Source: an uncultured Anaerococcus sp. (GTDB lineage Bacteria; Bacillota; Clostridia; Tissierellales; Peptoniphilaceae). From it: 58,677 nt of DNA. The DNA lies in assembly GCF_943912825.1 (NCBI RefSeq), contig NZ_CALTUX010000010.1, forward strand, positions 1 to 58,677, written 5' to 3'. The position numbers and the translations under genes are program-made. The notes beneath the pieces were generated by a model. It saw nothing but the letters and a program-made list of their open reading frames with translations. It ran no database searches and was not told the origin of the DNA. Below are positions 17,377 to 25,783 of the stretch, one piece after another (position 1 is the first letter of the stretch; each line of letters begins with the position of its first letter).

Positions 17377-18507
17377 ATGTTTTATAAGGCAGAATATTTT
17401 ATCCTAGAAGATAGGATTTTGGAAGATTATTTTATGGAAGTTGCTGATGGGAAAATTGTGGGATTTTCTAAAAAAGAACCTGATTCTTATGAGGACCTTG
17501 GGGAGATTGTGGCTCCTGGTCTTGTTGATACCCATATTCATGGCTACCATGGTAAGGATATTATGAATGCTGAAAAGGGCGCCCTAAATGTGATTTCTAA
17601 GGGGCTTTTGGAGTGTGGAGTGACTAGCTTTTTACCTACAACACTTACAGATTCTAAGGAGAGGACTGATGCTGCTTGTAAGGTGGTTGGCGAAGAATAT
17701 AAAGATGTTGAAGGGGCTAAGGTTAGGGGAATTTTCCTAGAAGGACCTTTCTTTACAGAAAAGTACAAGGGTGCCCAAAACCCTGCCTACATGTCTGATC
17801 CCAAAATAGAGTATCTAAAAGAGTGGAAGGACTTATCTGATGGTCTAGTAAATAAGATTGCCATAGCTCCTGAAAGGGATGGGGCAATTGACTTTATCAA
17901 AGAAGCCAATGCCATGGGCGTAAGGGTTGCCCTTGGCCATTCTGATGCATCTTATGATCAGGCGGTAGAAGCAGTTGATGCTGGGGCAAATATCTTTGTC
18001 CACACTTATAATGGCATGAGCGGTCTCCATCACAGGGAACCAGGTATGGTTGGGGCAGCCATGAATACCGATGCTATTTCAGAGCTGATTTGCGATGGCC
18101 ACCATGTGAATCCTCACGCTGCCAATGTTTTAATGAATGCCAAGGGCAGAGACCACATAGCCCTAATTACAGATTGTATGTCCGCAGGCGGCATGGCTGA
18201 TGGGGACTATATGCTAGGAGATTTCCCTGTTAAGGTTGAGAAGGGAACAGCAAGGCTAAAGGATAGCGGGTCCCTTGCAGGGTCTATCCTAAAATTAAAG
18301 GATGCCATCAAAAATGTAGTTGACTGGGATATAGCAGATGTATTTGAAGCTGTCCAAATGGCAAGCTTAGTTCCAGCCAAGTCTGTAGGTATAGATGATG
18401 TCTGTGGCAAACTTAAGGAAGGATATGCTGCTGACTTTATAGTTCTTGATTATGATATGAACCTAGAAAAAACATTCTTAGATGGAAAATTAGTATATAG
18501 TAAATAA
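17377..18507 (+). CDS. nagA: N-acetylglucosamine-6-phosphate deacetylase
   Basis: A 376-residue amidohydrolase, removing acetate from GlcNAc-6-P. His53 and His55 in DTHIHGYHGKD, the metal-binding Glu in LEGPF, the histidines of GHSDAS and HTYNGMSGLHHREPG, and the catalytic Asp in ITDCMSAGG are all present. The start follows ACGGAGGAATT. No nagB is in the window, so glucosamine-6-P deamination must be encoded elsewhere or performed by the AgaS-like protein. It is flanked by terminators and so stands alone. Confidence 0.95.
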   Translation: MFYKAEYFILEDRILEDYFMEVADGKIVGFSKKEPDSYEDLGEIVAPGLVDTHIHGYHGKDIMNAEKGALNVISKGLLECGVTSFLPTTLTDSKERTDAACKVVGEEYKDVEGAKVRGIFLEGPFFTEKYKGAQNPAYMSDPKIEYLKEWKDLSDGLVNKIAIAPERDGAIDFIKEANAMGVRVALGHSDASYDQAVEAVDAGANIFVHTYNGMSGLHHREPGMVGAAMNTDAISELICDGHHVNPHAANVLMNAKGRDHIALITDCMSAGGMADGDYMLGDFPVKVEKGTARLKDSGSLAGSILKLKDAIKNVVDWDIADVFEAVQMASLVPAKSVGIDDVCGKLKEGYAADFIVLDYDMNLEKTFLDGKLVYSK

Positions 18508-18514
18508 TAAGTAT

Positions 18515-18545
18515 AAAGCTTCTCAGAGATGGGGAGCTTTTTAAT
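18515..18545 (+). terminator. Intrinsic terminator after nagA
   Basis: AAAGCTTCTC (18515-18524) pairs along all ten positions, with G-U pairs, to GGGGAGCTTT (18531-18540), followed by TTAATT. Confidence 0.8.
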
Positions 18546-18550
18546 TGAAG

Positions 18551-18569
18551 AATAATGATAATCGTTATT
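18551..18569 (+). promoter_or_regulatory. Fur box
   Basis: AATAATGATAATCGTTATT matches the 19-base Fur consensus at 16 positions. It runs into the -35 hexamer of the promoter at 18568, the standard position for iron-dependent repression. PerR and Zur boxes are related alternatives, but this is closest to Fur. Confidence 0.8.
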
Positions 18570-18596
18570 GACAATCTTTTAAATTTTTATTATAAT
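18568..18596 (+). promoter_or_regulatory. Consensus sigma-A promoter of the surface protein
   Basis: TTGACA (18568-18573), 17-base spacer, TATAAT (18591-18596): a perfect consensus promoter, expected to be very strong when not repressed. Confidence 0.9.
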
Positions 18597-18675
18597 TATT
18601 AAGGTTAATTAAATAACTAACTAACAAGAAGCTTTAAGGAGCTTAAGATAATTATTATATAAATTTGGAGGATTT

Positions 18676-19818
18676 ATGAAAGTAAAACATAAAGCAAGCT
18701 TAGCCCTAGCCTTATTATTGGCGATTAATATAGTTCCTGGAAGAGTAGATGCAAGCCAGGTTGATGAAGATATATTCAATAACGACCCAGTCAGTGAACA
18801 AAAAGAAACTGAAGCACCTATGCCTGTAAGTGATTTGGAAATCTTGGATGAGAAAGATGATGAAACAAAGGCTTTTGAAGAAAAAGTTGCTAAGGCTAAG
18901 GAAGAACTTAAAAATTATCTAGATTCAATGGATGAAGAATCTGTAGACAATCCAGCTATAGCCTACGAAGGCCAAACTAAGGAAGATATCAAAAATTCTA
19001 TAGCAAGAGCAAAAGAGCTTTTAAACGATGAAGAAATTGACCAAGCAAAATTGGAAGAAATAGAAAAAATCCCATTTAAAAAAGTCGATGGTAAGAAACA
19101 AGGTTTATTTAGAGACTATACCCATAAAGCTTTAGTTAATTTCCAAGTAGAGGGTGAAAGATCAAATAAAAATCCTCACAACAATAAAGCCTATGTAGGA
19201 CTTAATCATAATAAAATTAAAATAAAATCAAGCTTTAAGGGCCTAAAAAAATCTGGAGAAAGCAAGAATAAATTTATAAAGTTAAACTATGTTACAGAAG
19301 CTGATTATCAGGCAATGAAGCTAGATGGAGTATCAGCTGCAACACCAAAATATAAGAAACAAGAACTCCCTAAAGATGATTACATAATAAGGGAAGTAGA
19401 AGATGGCTATGAAATAGAAATCACCAAACTACCAGCAGATGCGAAATTCATCAAACCTATAGCCCTAGTTAAATTTGCTGATGGAACATATTTTGAAAAT
19501 GGTGATCTAGTCTATGTCAAAAACGAAAATTCATCAGCCAAGTCTTCAAATTCAGATAAAGTAGATGAAAAAAGTGGAGCTACTAAAAAATTTGAAGAAA
19601 AGAAAGAATTAAATAAAGATTATAAAAAATCTCAAAAAGTAGATCAAACAAGTGAAGCTACAAAAAAGGATAAAAAAGAAGAACCTAAGCAAGAAAGAAA
19701 ACAAGATGTAAAAGCCTCATCCAAAAATGTAAAGACAGGCGTGGGCTCATCACTTTTAGCTATCCTAGGCTTTGGAGCAAGCTCAACTGCTCTATTTGCA
19801 AGCAAGAAAAGAAAATAA
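18676..19818 (+). CDS. Iron-regulated cell-wall-anchored surface protein (NVKTG sorting signal)
   Basis: A 380-residue secreted protein. Residues 1-27 are a signal peptide ending near VDA. An acidic, coiled-coil-prone region (about 28-135) precedes a beta-rich segment (about 150-280, from YTHKALVNFQVEG to KPIALVKFADGTYFENG) that could be a divergent haem- or metal-binding domain. A Lys/Glu-rich spacer (about 285-350) leads to NVKTG, a hydrophobic stretch and KKRK, a complete sortase sorting signal in which NVKTG replaces LPxTG, as in other anaerobic cocci. The overlapping Fur box indicates expression under iron limitation. No NEAT motif could be confirmed by eye. Confidence 0.75.
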   Translation: MKVKHKASLALALLLAINIVPGRVDASQVDEDIFNNDPVSEQKETEAPMPVSDLEILDEKDDETKAFEEKVAKAKEELKNYLDSMDEESVDNPAIAYEGQTKEDIKNSIARAKELLNDEEIDQAKLEEIEKIPFKKVDGKKQGLFRDYTHKALVNFQVEGERSNKNPHNNKAYVGLNHNKIKIKSSFKGLKKSGESKNKFIKLNYVTEADYQAMKLDGVSAATPKYKKQELPKDDYIIREVEDGYEIEITKLPADAKFIKPIALVKFADGTYFENGDLVYVKNENSSAKSSNSDKVDEKSGATKKFEEKKELNKDYKKSQKVDQTSEATKKDKKEEPKQERKQDVKASSKNVKTGVGSSLLAILGFGASSTALFASKKRK

Positions 19819-19874
19819 TAAAAGTTAAAGTTCTATGGGCTTATAGTCAGTAAACTATTCTCTTTAAATATATC

Positions 19875-19908
19875 GGCACAAAGTAATTATACTTTGTGCC
19901 AATTTTTA
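19875..19908 (+). terminator. Intrinsic terminator after the surface protein
   Basis: GGCACAAAGT (19875-19884) and ACTTTGTGCC (19891-19900) form a perfect ten-pair stem with an AATTAT loop and AATTTTT tail. Confidence 0.92.
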
Positions 19909-20185
19909 TGATTACTTAAGTAATTATGTTGAATGGAGTAAAGAAATAAACTACTTCTTTGCATAATGAATAAATTGTCCTAAATTATTTGAGGAAGTTC
20001 TAATAAAAATATTATAATTTAGTTGCTAATGAGAGCTCGATGAGATTTCATCAAATGATGGATATTCATATTTTTATAACTTTTTCTTTTTCGTATCGGA
20101 ACTAATGATTAAGACAATCTTATGATTCTTTGTAATTTTTGTCAATCTAAGATTCATGCTAAATCTGGTGATAGATTTAAAAATT
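19909..20185. other. AT-rich intergenic region without recognised genes
   Basis: No ORF with a ribosome site, no clear promoter and no structured RNA was seen. It may be decayed coding sequence, since short stretches of reading frame are interrupted by stops. Confidence 0.5.
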
Positions 20186-20488
20186 CTAATTAGCATAATA
20201 TACTTCGTCTATGAATTCTTTAATTGTGTATCTCCTAGAATCTACACACTCGAAGTAAGTTGGTAGATGTATCATACCAAAACGTCTTAGTTCGGTATTT
20301 ACTAGTACTGTGTGATATGAGTAGTTCCAGGCTACACATTCAAAACCTTCGTCTATAAGAAAGTCGTGAAATGATTCCATTATATCACGATCTTTTTCTG
20401 TAACAAGGTAAGGGATGGATCTTGGTTCTTTCCTGTAATCTCCATTACGATTTTCCTTATAGTTTTTGTAATAAACTTCTTGTAACAT
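20186..20488 (-). CDS. Unrecognised 100-residue protein under a SAM riboswitch
   Basis: Reads MLQEVYYKNYKENRNG at the start and ends EFIDEVYYAN. It is soluble, with no signal peptide or membrane span, rich in Tyr, Glu and Arg, and contains a predicted alpha-beta core (ESFHDFLIDEGFECVAWNYS then HTVLVNTELRRFG). The ATG is preceded by AAAGGAGAGAAAA, a strong ribosome site. Immediately upstream are a terminator, a SAM-I aptamer and a promoter on the same strand, so its expression should rise when S-adenosylmethionine is scarce. No methionine-pathway family could be recognised. It is monocistronic within what can be seen. Confidence 0.8.
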   Translation of the reverse strand: MLQEVYYKNYKENRNGDYRKEPRSIPYLVTEKDRDIMESFHDFLIDEGFECVAWNYSYHTVLVNTELRRFGMIHLPTYFECVDSRRYTIKEFIDEVYYAN

Positions 20489-20512
20489 TTTTCTCTCCTT
20501 TCAAATTTTAGA

Positions 20513-20543
20513 GAAGAAAAAAACACCCATCGATAGATGGATG
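20513..20543 (-). terminator. Expression-platform terminator of the SAM riboswitch
   Basis: On the minus strand CATCCATC pairs with GATGGGTG around TATC, followed by TTTTTTTC. It lies between the aptamer and the start codon and forms the OFF state. Confidence 0.85.
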
Positions 20544-20544
20544 C

Positions 20545-20640
20545 AAGTTTAATATGTATCCATCATACAAGCATTAGCACCTTTCCTTTTGGTAGGTTGC
20601 TGAAGGGTCGATGAGCTTGTCTCTCGCCTTCTCTTTATGG
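20545..20640 (-). ncRNA. SAM-I (S-box) riboswitch aptamer
   Basis: Read on the minus strand: AGAGAAGGCGAGAGAC, then CATCGACCCTTCAGCAACC, a short P3 hairpin, AAAGGTGCTAATGC and a P4 hairpin TGTAT-GATGG-ATACA. GAAGG/CCTTC form P2a and GAG/CTC the inner P2b; AGCAACC and GGTGCTAA are the S-box core. P1 could not be assigned with confidence (TTTAAT/ATTAAA is one option). The order aptamer-terminator-gene is that of a transcriptional OFF switch. Confidence 0.82.
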
Positions 20641-20647
20641 TAATTTA

Positions 20648-20676
20648 ATTTTATCATATAAAAAGCCTAGAAACAA
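20648..20676 (-). promoter_or_regulatory. Promoter of the SAM riboswitch transcript
   Basis: On the minus strand TTGTTT (20676-20671) is followed after 17 bases by TAAAAT (20653-20648), with TG one base before the -10 (extended -10). Transcription would start at the aptamer's 5' edge. Confidence 0.65.
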
Positions 20677-20738
20677 ATAATTTTAGGGGATTTCATCTCT
20701 TATAATTTTGTCACAATCCAAATAGTATACTATCATCT

Positions 20739-20909
20739 ATGGATAATGTAATTAACTACTTAAAAAACCAACTTATGAGATTATCTGCCTCTAATAGAAA
20801 CAAAGAAAAATCTACAGAAAAAAATAGGGAGTTATTGCTACAATTATGGCACTTGATAGGGCTATAAGGTGTGGTAATGATACAAGTGAATCGGCTATGA
20901 TGATATGGG
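20739..20909 (+). pseudogene. Possible frameshifted remnant of a small gene
   Basis: ATG 20739 opens a 42-codon frame (MDNVINYLKNQLMRLS onward) that stops at 20867. A different frame continues plausibly as MALDRAIRCGNDTSESAMMIWG from about 20844, so a single frameshift would join them into a protein of about 57 residues. No ribosome site precedes it and no family is recognised. It may also be chance. Confidence 0.25.
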
Positions 20910-20928
20910 GATAACAGTATTCTGAATT

Positions 20929-20937
20929 TGGTATAAT
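20929..20937 (+). promoter_or_regulatory. Extended -10 promoter
   Basis: TGGTATAAT is a perfect extended -10 (TGnTATAAT) 17 bases before the ATG at 20955; no good -35 is present. Confidence 0.55.
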
Positions 20938-20954
20938 AACAATAGGAGGATTAT

Positions 20955-21467
20955 ATGAAAAGGTTAAATACTCCATTTGGAGATATATCTATTAAAATCA
21001 ATGACGAAGAAATAAGCTACGAATATAAAAAGTGTGCTAATGATAGAACTTGTCCTAATTTATTAGGCAGGTACTTAATAGAAATAATATCTAAACCAAC
21101 TGGTGAAGAATATAGCATTTCTTGTGAAATTATAAAAAATCAATCCCTAAAATCTGAAATAGAAACTGGGGAGATGCTAGAATGCATAAGCTTTTATGGG
21201 GAAGAAAGGGTAAAGCTATCCATTGGAGCCTATGGAGAAAGTTGGGGATACGTAGGAAATAGATTAATGGAAACAAGTAATGATTACGATATAGAATATA
21301 AATCTAATGGTCTATCTTATTTGGTATTAAAAGAAACTAAAGCAGAAAAGTATTATTTTGCAGTCTCATGGATTGATGATGTAGGATATGAAGATCCTAT
21401 AAATAATGATGAGCATGATAGAGATGTAGAGACTTGGTATGGCTCAGATCCTATTTTATTAATATAA
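20955..21467 (+). CDS. Unrecognised 170-residue acidic protein
   Basis: Begins MKRLNTPFGDISIKINDEEI behind ATAGGAGG. It is soluble, acidic and predicted to be mostly beta strand with an aromatic, Asp-rich C-terminus (FAVSWIDDVGYEDP, then DVETWYGSDPILL). Three cysteines lie in the first third. The composition resembles immunity-type or DUF proteins of polymorphic toxin loci, but no toxin gene is adjacent and no family was recognised. An extended -10 and ribosome site support it as a real, monocistronic gene. Confidence 0.65.
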   Translation: MKRLNTPFGDISIKINDEEISYEYKKCANDRTCPNLLGRYLIEIISKPTGEEYSISCEIIKNQSLKSEIETGEMLECISFYGEERVKLSIGAYGESWGYVGNRLMETSNDYDIEYKSNGLSYLVLKETKAEKYYFAVSWIDDVGYEDPINNDEHDRDVETWYGSDPILLI

Positions 21468-21753
21468 ATTTCTAGCATCTATAGAAGTAGGTGCTTATAG
21501 TATAGAAGATTTTAAAAATTGGAAGAATACATTTTTTAAATTTTATATTTCAATCTATATATTAACAAAAAGTTAATAGATTTCATTAGACTTCTTAGAA
21601 TTTAAATAAAACAAATTATTAATGGTTAATGATAGTGAAATTCCTTATTTATAGTATTATTCCCCATTTCGTTGTCAGAATGACAAAGATTATGAATTTT
21701 AAAATGTTTATGAGTCTATTGGCATATTTTATAAAAAATTCCTGCATATTTAT
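21468..21753. other. AT-rich intergenic region with a possible gene stub
   Basis: Bases 21463-21576 read without stops as ASIEVGAYSIEDFKNWKN and onward, but with no start codon or ribosome site; this may be the tail of a lost gene. The rest is AT-rich and shows nothing until the aspA promoter. Confidence 0.3.
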
Positions 21754-21782
21754 TTGGTAAAATCGTTTTCTTGGTTTATAAT
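21754..21782 (+). promoter_or_regulatory. aspA promoter with cre-like site
   Basis: TTGGTA (21754-21759), 17 bases, TATAAT (21777-21782). AAATCGTTTTCT at 21760-21771 fits the core of the CcpA cre consensus and is nearly the sequence seen in the promoter spacer at 1144, suggesting carbon catabolite control. Confidence 0.7.
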
Positions 21783-21837
21783 TAGGATAGGGAAAGATTT
21801 TTAATTTATAAGAAAAATATCTATATAGGAGGAAAAT

Positions 21838-23256
21838 ATGAGCGAATTTAGGCTAGAGAGAGATTCTTTGGGAGAGCTAAATATACCAAAGGATGCATAT
21901 TATGGAGCAAATTCTTATAGGGCATATGAGAATTTTAAGATTACTGACAAGGCCATGGATCCTTATTTTATTAAGGCTATAGTTGAGGTTAAGAAGGCTT
22001 GTGCCATCCTTAATAACAAGGTTGGAATCCTTTCTGATAGGAAGATGCAGGCTATAGTTGATGCCTGCGATGAAATCTTGGCAGGCAAGTACCTTGATCA
22101 ATTCATAGTTGACCCTATCCAGGGCGGGGCTGGGACTTCCTTTAACATGAATGCCAATGAGGTTATAGCAAATATAGCCAACCTAAGCCTTGGTGGAAGC
22201 TTGGGCCATTATGAGCACATCCATCCAAATGACCATGTAAACTTAGGCCAATCTACAAATGACGTTATCCCAACAGCGGGTAAGGTTGCCATAATCCGAT
22301 ATATGGATGATTTATATGAAGAGGTGGAAAAACTTGTCGATGCCTTTGATAAGAAGTCCAAAGAATTTGATGAATATATAAAAATGGGACGCACCCAGCT
22401 CCAAGATGCAGTTCCTATTACCCTTGGCCAGGAATTTAACGCCTACAGACGTGTTGTAAAAAGAGGGCTAAAGAGATTTAAGGCTGCAAAGAAGGAGCTT
22501 TCCTATGTCAATCTTGGAGGAACAGCCATTGGTACGGGCCTTAATGCGGACTATTATTTTGTGGAAAATATAGTGTCAACCTTAAACGACATCACAGGTC
22601 TTGACCTAAATCAAGCCAATGACCTTATAGATGCAACCCAAAACTTGGATAGTTTTTTATTTACATCTTCAGTTTTAAAAACTTTTGCAGCAAGCCTATC
22701 AAAGGTTGCCAATGACCTAAGGCTTCTTTCATCAGGACCAACCACAGGGATTTCAGATTTTAAACTACCAGCCAAGCAGGCAGGCTCATCTATCATGCCA
22801 GGCAAGGTAAATCCGGTAATTCCAGAGGTTGTAAACCAGGTTGCCTTCTTGGTAATAGGCAATGATATGACAGTGACAATGGCAGTTGAGGCTGGCCAGC
22901 TAGAGCTAAATGCCTTTGAGCCAGTAATTTTCTATAGCTTAATCGAGTCAATAACTGCTCTTAAGGGTGCAATTTCGACTCTTACCGTAAATTGTGTTGA
23001 AGGAATTACAGCCAATAAGGAAAAATTAAGACGCAAGGTTGAAAATTCTGTGGCAATAATTACTCCATTTGCCCCACATATTGGCTATGATGCTGCAAGT
23101 GCGATCGCTAAGGAATCAATGAAATCAGATAAGTCCGTAAGGGAGTTAATCCTTGAAAAGGGCCTTATGGATGAAGTTGAAATCGACAAGATTCTTGATT
23201 ACAAGAGGATGACCAGACCAGGTATCCTTGATGAAGAACATATGGAGAAGAATTGA
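21838..23256 (+). CDS. aspA: Aspartate ammonia-lyase
   Basis: A 472-residue member of the aspartase/fumarase superfamily that releases ammonia and fumarate from aspartate. HPNDHVNLGQSTNDVIPT and the SS-loop GSSIMPGKVNPVIPEVVNQVAF are present; VIPEVVNQ after the loop is typical of aspartase, whereas fumarases read TQVEAL. The strong ribosome site is AGGAGG. The gene overlaps fumC, so aspartate can be taken through fumarate to malate by one transcript. Confidence 0.93.
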   Translation: MSEFRLERDSLGELNIPKDAYYGANSYRAYENFKITDKAMDPYFIKAIVEVKKACAILNNKVGILSDRKMQAIVDACDEILAGKYLDQFIVDPIQGGAGTSFNMNANEVIANIANLSLGGSLGHYEHIHPNDHVNLGQSTNDVIPTAGKVAIIRYMDDLYEEVEKLVDAFDKKSKEFDEYIKMGRTQLQDAVPITLGQEFNAYRRVVKRGLKRFKAAKKELSYVNLGGTAIGTGLNADYYFVENIVSTLNDITGLDLNQANDLIDATQNLDSFLFTSSVLKTFAASLSKVANDLRLLSSGPTTGISDFKLPAKQAGSSIMPGKVNPVIPEVVNQVAFLVIGNDMTVTMAVEAGQLELNAFEPVIFYSLIESITALKGAISTLTVNCVEGITANKEKLRRKVENSVAIITPFAPHIGYDAASAIAKESMKSDKSVRELILEKGLMDEVEIDKILDYKRMTRPGILDEEHMEKN

Positions 23257-24620
23257 TGAAAAAGCGCATAGAACACGATTCCATGGGCGAGATAGAGGTC
23301 GCTTGCGATAGGCTTTGGGGGGCTCAGACCCAAAGGTCTTATGAAAATTTCCCCCAAGGCTTAAAATTGATGCCAAAAGATCAAATCCATGCCCTAATCC
23401 TTGTTAAAAAGGCGGCAGCTATAGTAAATGAAAGCCAGGTTAAGCTAGACAAAAAGCGAAAAGAAGCCATAGTTAAGGCTTGTGATAGGCTTCTAGCTGG
23501 TGGTTATGAAGACCACTTCCCACTTACAGTCTATCAGACTGGATCAGGGACTCAGACAAATATGAATGTCAATGAAGTTATAGCCCACCTTGCCAATGGG
23601 GACTTGGGAGAAGATTTAATCCACCCCAATGATCATGTAAATATGAGCCAATCTACAAATGACTCCTTTCCTACAGCTATGCACATAGCAAGCCTGCTTG
23701 CCGTCAGGGACAAGCTCTTGCCAGAAATAGAAAATTTAGGACAAGCCTTTAGGAAAAAGGCGAAGGAATTTGAGGGGATAATAAAGACAGGCAGGACCCA
23801 TCTTCAAGATGCCACACCCCTTGCTCTTTCGGATGAAATAAAGACCTACGCAGACCTTATCCTAAGGGATGGGGCCTATATTAAAGAAAGTGCAAAAGCT
23901 TTAGAGAAACTTGCCATAGGGGGCACTGCAGTAGGTACAGGATTAAACACCAAAGAAGGCTATGATAGGGAAATGGCCAGACTTTTATCAAAATTTACTG
24001 GCCTAGACCTTGAAGCTGACCCTAATAAATTCTTGCAATTATCATCCAAAGATAGTCTGGCAAGGACCCATGGAGCTATAAAAATCTTAGCCAGCAACCT
24101 CTTAAAAATTGCCGAGGACATCAGATTTTTATCATCTGGCCCAAGGACGGGCATTGGCGAACTAATAATTCCAGCCAACGAGCCAGGCTCATCAATCATG
24201 CCAGGCAAGGTAAATCCAACCCAGGTAGAAATGTTAAGCATGATTTGCCTAGAAGTGATGGCAAATGACCAGGCAATCACCATGGCTAACTCCCTTGGTC
24301 AACTAGAATTAAATGCCTATATGCCACTAATAATCTCAAAAACTCTGGAATCAATTGATATCTTATCTAAGGGCATCCATTCCTTTAATATCCACCTAGT
24401 AGAGGGCCTAGTGGCAAATGAAGAAAAAATCAAAGAAAATCTAGATAAGTCCCTAATGCTAGTTACAAGCCTATCTCCGTTCATTGGCTACGAAAAAGCG
24501 GCAGACCTTGCTAAATTTGCCCACAAAAAGGGTATAAGTTTAAGAACAGCTAACAAAGAGCTAGCTTATGTGTCTGACGAAGAATTTATAAAAATCGTAG
24601 ACCCAAAAAAGATGATCTGA
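23256..24620 (+). CDS. fumC: Fumarate hydratase class II
   Basis: A 454-residue fumarase from ATG 23256, which shares its A with the aspA stop TGA; GGAG at 23244-23247 is well placed. GSGTQTNMNVNEVIA, HPNDHVNMSQSTNDSFPTAMH and GSSIMPGKVNPTQVEMLSM are the class II signatures. It interconverts fumarate and malate. It is paralogous to the gene before it but clearly distinct in the specificity loops. Confidence 0.93.
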   Translation: MKKRIEHDSMGEIEVACDRLWGAQTQRSYENFPQGLKLMPKDQIHALILVKKAAAIVNESQVKLDKKRKEAIVKACDRLLAGGYEDHFPLTVYQTGSGTQTNMNVNEVIAHLANGDLGEDLIHPNDHVNMSQSTNDSFPTAMHIASLLAVRDKLLPEIENLGQAFRKKAKEFEGIIKTGRTHLQDATPLALSDEIKTYADLILRDGAYIKESAKALEKLAIGGTAVGTGLNTKEGYDREMARLLSKFTGLDLEADPNKFLQLSSKDSLARTHGAIKILASNLLKIAEDIRFLSSGPRTGIGELIIPANEPGSSIMPGKVNPTQVEMLSMICLEVMANDQAITMANSLGQLELNAYMPLIISKTLESIDILSKGIHSFNIHLVEGLVANEEKIKENLDKSLMLVTSLSPFIGYEKAADLAKFAHKKGISLRTANKELAYVSDEEFIKIVDPKKMI

Positions 24621-24628
24621 GAGGGAGA

Positions 24629-25783
24629 ATGAACAAGTCAATTAAAAATACTAATTTCAATGATAGCCTTCAAAAGGCCATAGAGAATTTGCTCGCAAGA
24701 CATGGCAGTGAGAATGAAGCCTACAGGGCAGATAAGAAGCCCTTTGCAGTCTTTGATTGGGATAATACCTCAATCATAGGCGATGTAGAAGAGTCGCTTT
24801 TATATTATATAATTACACATTTGGCCTTTAAGATGAATCCAGATGAGCTTATAGAAGTAATAAAGAAAAATGTCCCTTCTGACAATCTTGATGAAAAATT
24901 TAATAATCTAGATGGAGAGCCTGTAAATATAGACCTCCTTGCTAGTGATATAAAAGAAGCCTATGGCAAACTTTACGGGACAGCTAAGAGCCTTGGAGGG
25001 GATATCGACCTAGAGGATTTGGTAGATACCAATGTCTATAAGGAATTTACGACTAAGATGTTTTATAGGTACAAGGCTATAAGGGCAAGGTCTGATGCAA
25101 GGGAAGACTATTGTTGGATGTCATTTTTGCTTACAAATTACACCACAGAAGAGGTCTACGACCTCTGTCAAGAGGCCTTTGCCTATGTCAAAAAAGAAAC
25201 CCCTAGAAGGGAAAAGTTTATATCTCCGGACATAGAAACATCCGCAGGAAGAGTTGAGATATCAATGTTTGTAGGCTTGGGTGATATAGATGAGATGGCA
25301 AAGCTTTATAAAACTTTAGAAGAAAATGGAATTGACGTTTATATAGTATCAGCTTCCTTTATAGATATAGTAAGGGCCTTTGCCACATCAGGGGCTAATG
25401 CTTATGGTTTTGACAAGGACAAGGTCCTTGGCCTAAGGCTAGAAAAAGATGGTGGTGGTAAAATTATTCCAAATCTCGACCCAGCCTACCCTCCAACTCT
25501 TAAGGAAGGAAAGGTCCAAACTATAAAAGACCTTATAAAAAATCCAAACAATTACGGGCCAATCATGGTTGGAGGCGACAGCGATGGTGATTATGCTATG
25601 CTTACAAGCTTTGACCAAACCGACCTAGGCCTTATAATTGACAGGGACATAGGAGGAAAGATAAATGACCTTAAGGCTCTTGCCCTAGATGGAGATAATA
25701 AATACCACCTTCAAGCAAGGGATGTCAGAGCTAAGACCTTTATAAAAGAAAAAAGATCTAAGGAGCTTAAGAATGTATTTTGA
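24629..25783 (+). CDS. HAD superfamily phosphatase (phosphoserine-phosphatase-like)
   Basis: A 384-residue HAD protein. Motif I is VFDWDNTS (residues about 42-49), motif II the VSAS segment near residue 237, and motif IV GGDSDGDYAM near 314. A large helical cap (about 60-200) lies between. The WDNT form of motif I and overall length match a group of HAD phosphatases of unknown substrate related to SerB. It is nine bases after fumC and overlaps the MaoC gene by 11 bases. Role in the aspartate/fumarate operon unknown. Confidence 0.8.
   Translation: MNKSIKNTNFNDSLQKAIENLLARHGSENEAYRADKKPFAVFDWDNTSIIGDVEESLLYYIITHLAFKMNPDELIEVIKKNVPSDNLDEKFNNLDGEPVNIDLLASDIKEAYGKLYGTAKSLGGDIDLEDLVDTNVYKEFTTKMFYRYKAIRARSDAREDYCWMSFLLTNYTTEEVYDLCQEAFAYVKKETPRREKFISPDIETSAGRVEISMFVGLGDIDEMAKLYKTLEENGIDVYIVSASFIDIVRAFATSGANAYGFDKDKVLGLRLEKDGGGKIIPNLDPAYPPTLKEGKVQTIKDLIKNPNNYGPIMVGGDSDGDYAMLTSFDQTDLGLIIDRDIGGKINDLKALALDGDNKYHLQARDVRAKTFIKEKRSKELKNVF

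Noticed and set aside
21463..21576. Open frame reading ASIEVGAYSIEDFKNWKN
   Set aside because: It has no start codon or ribosome site and no recognised family; recorded only as a possible gene stub.
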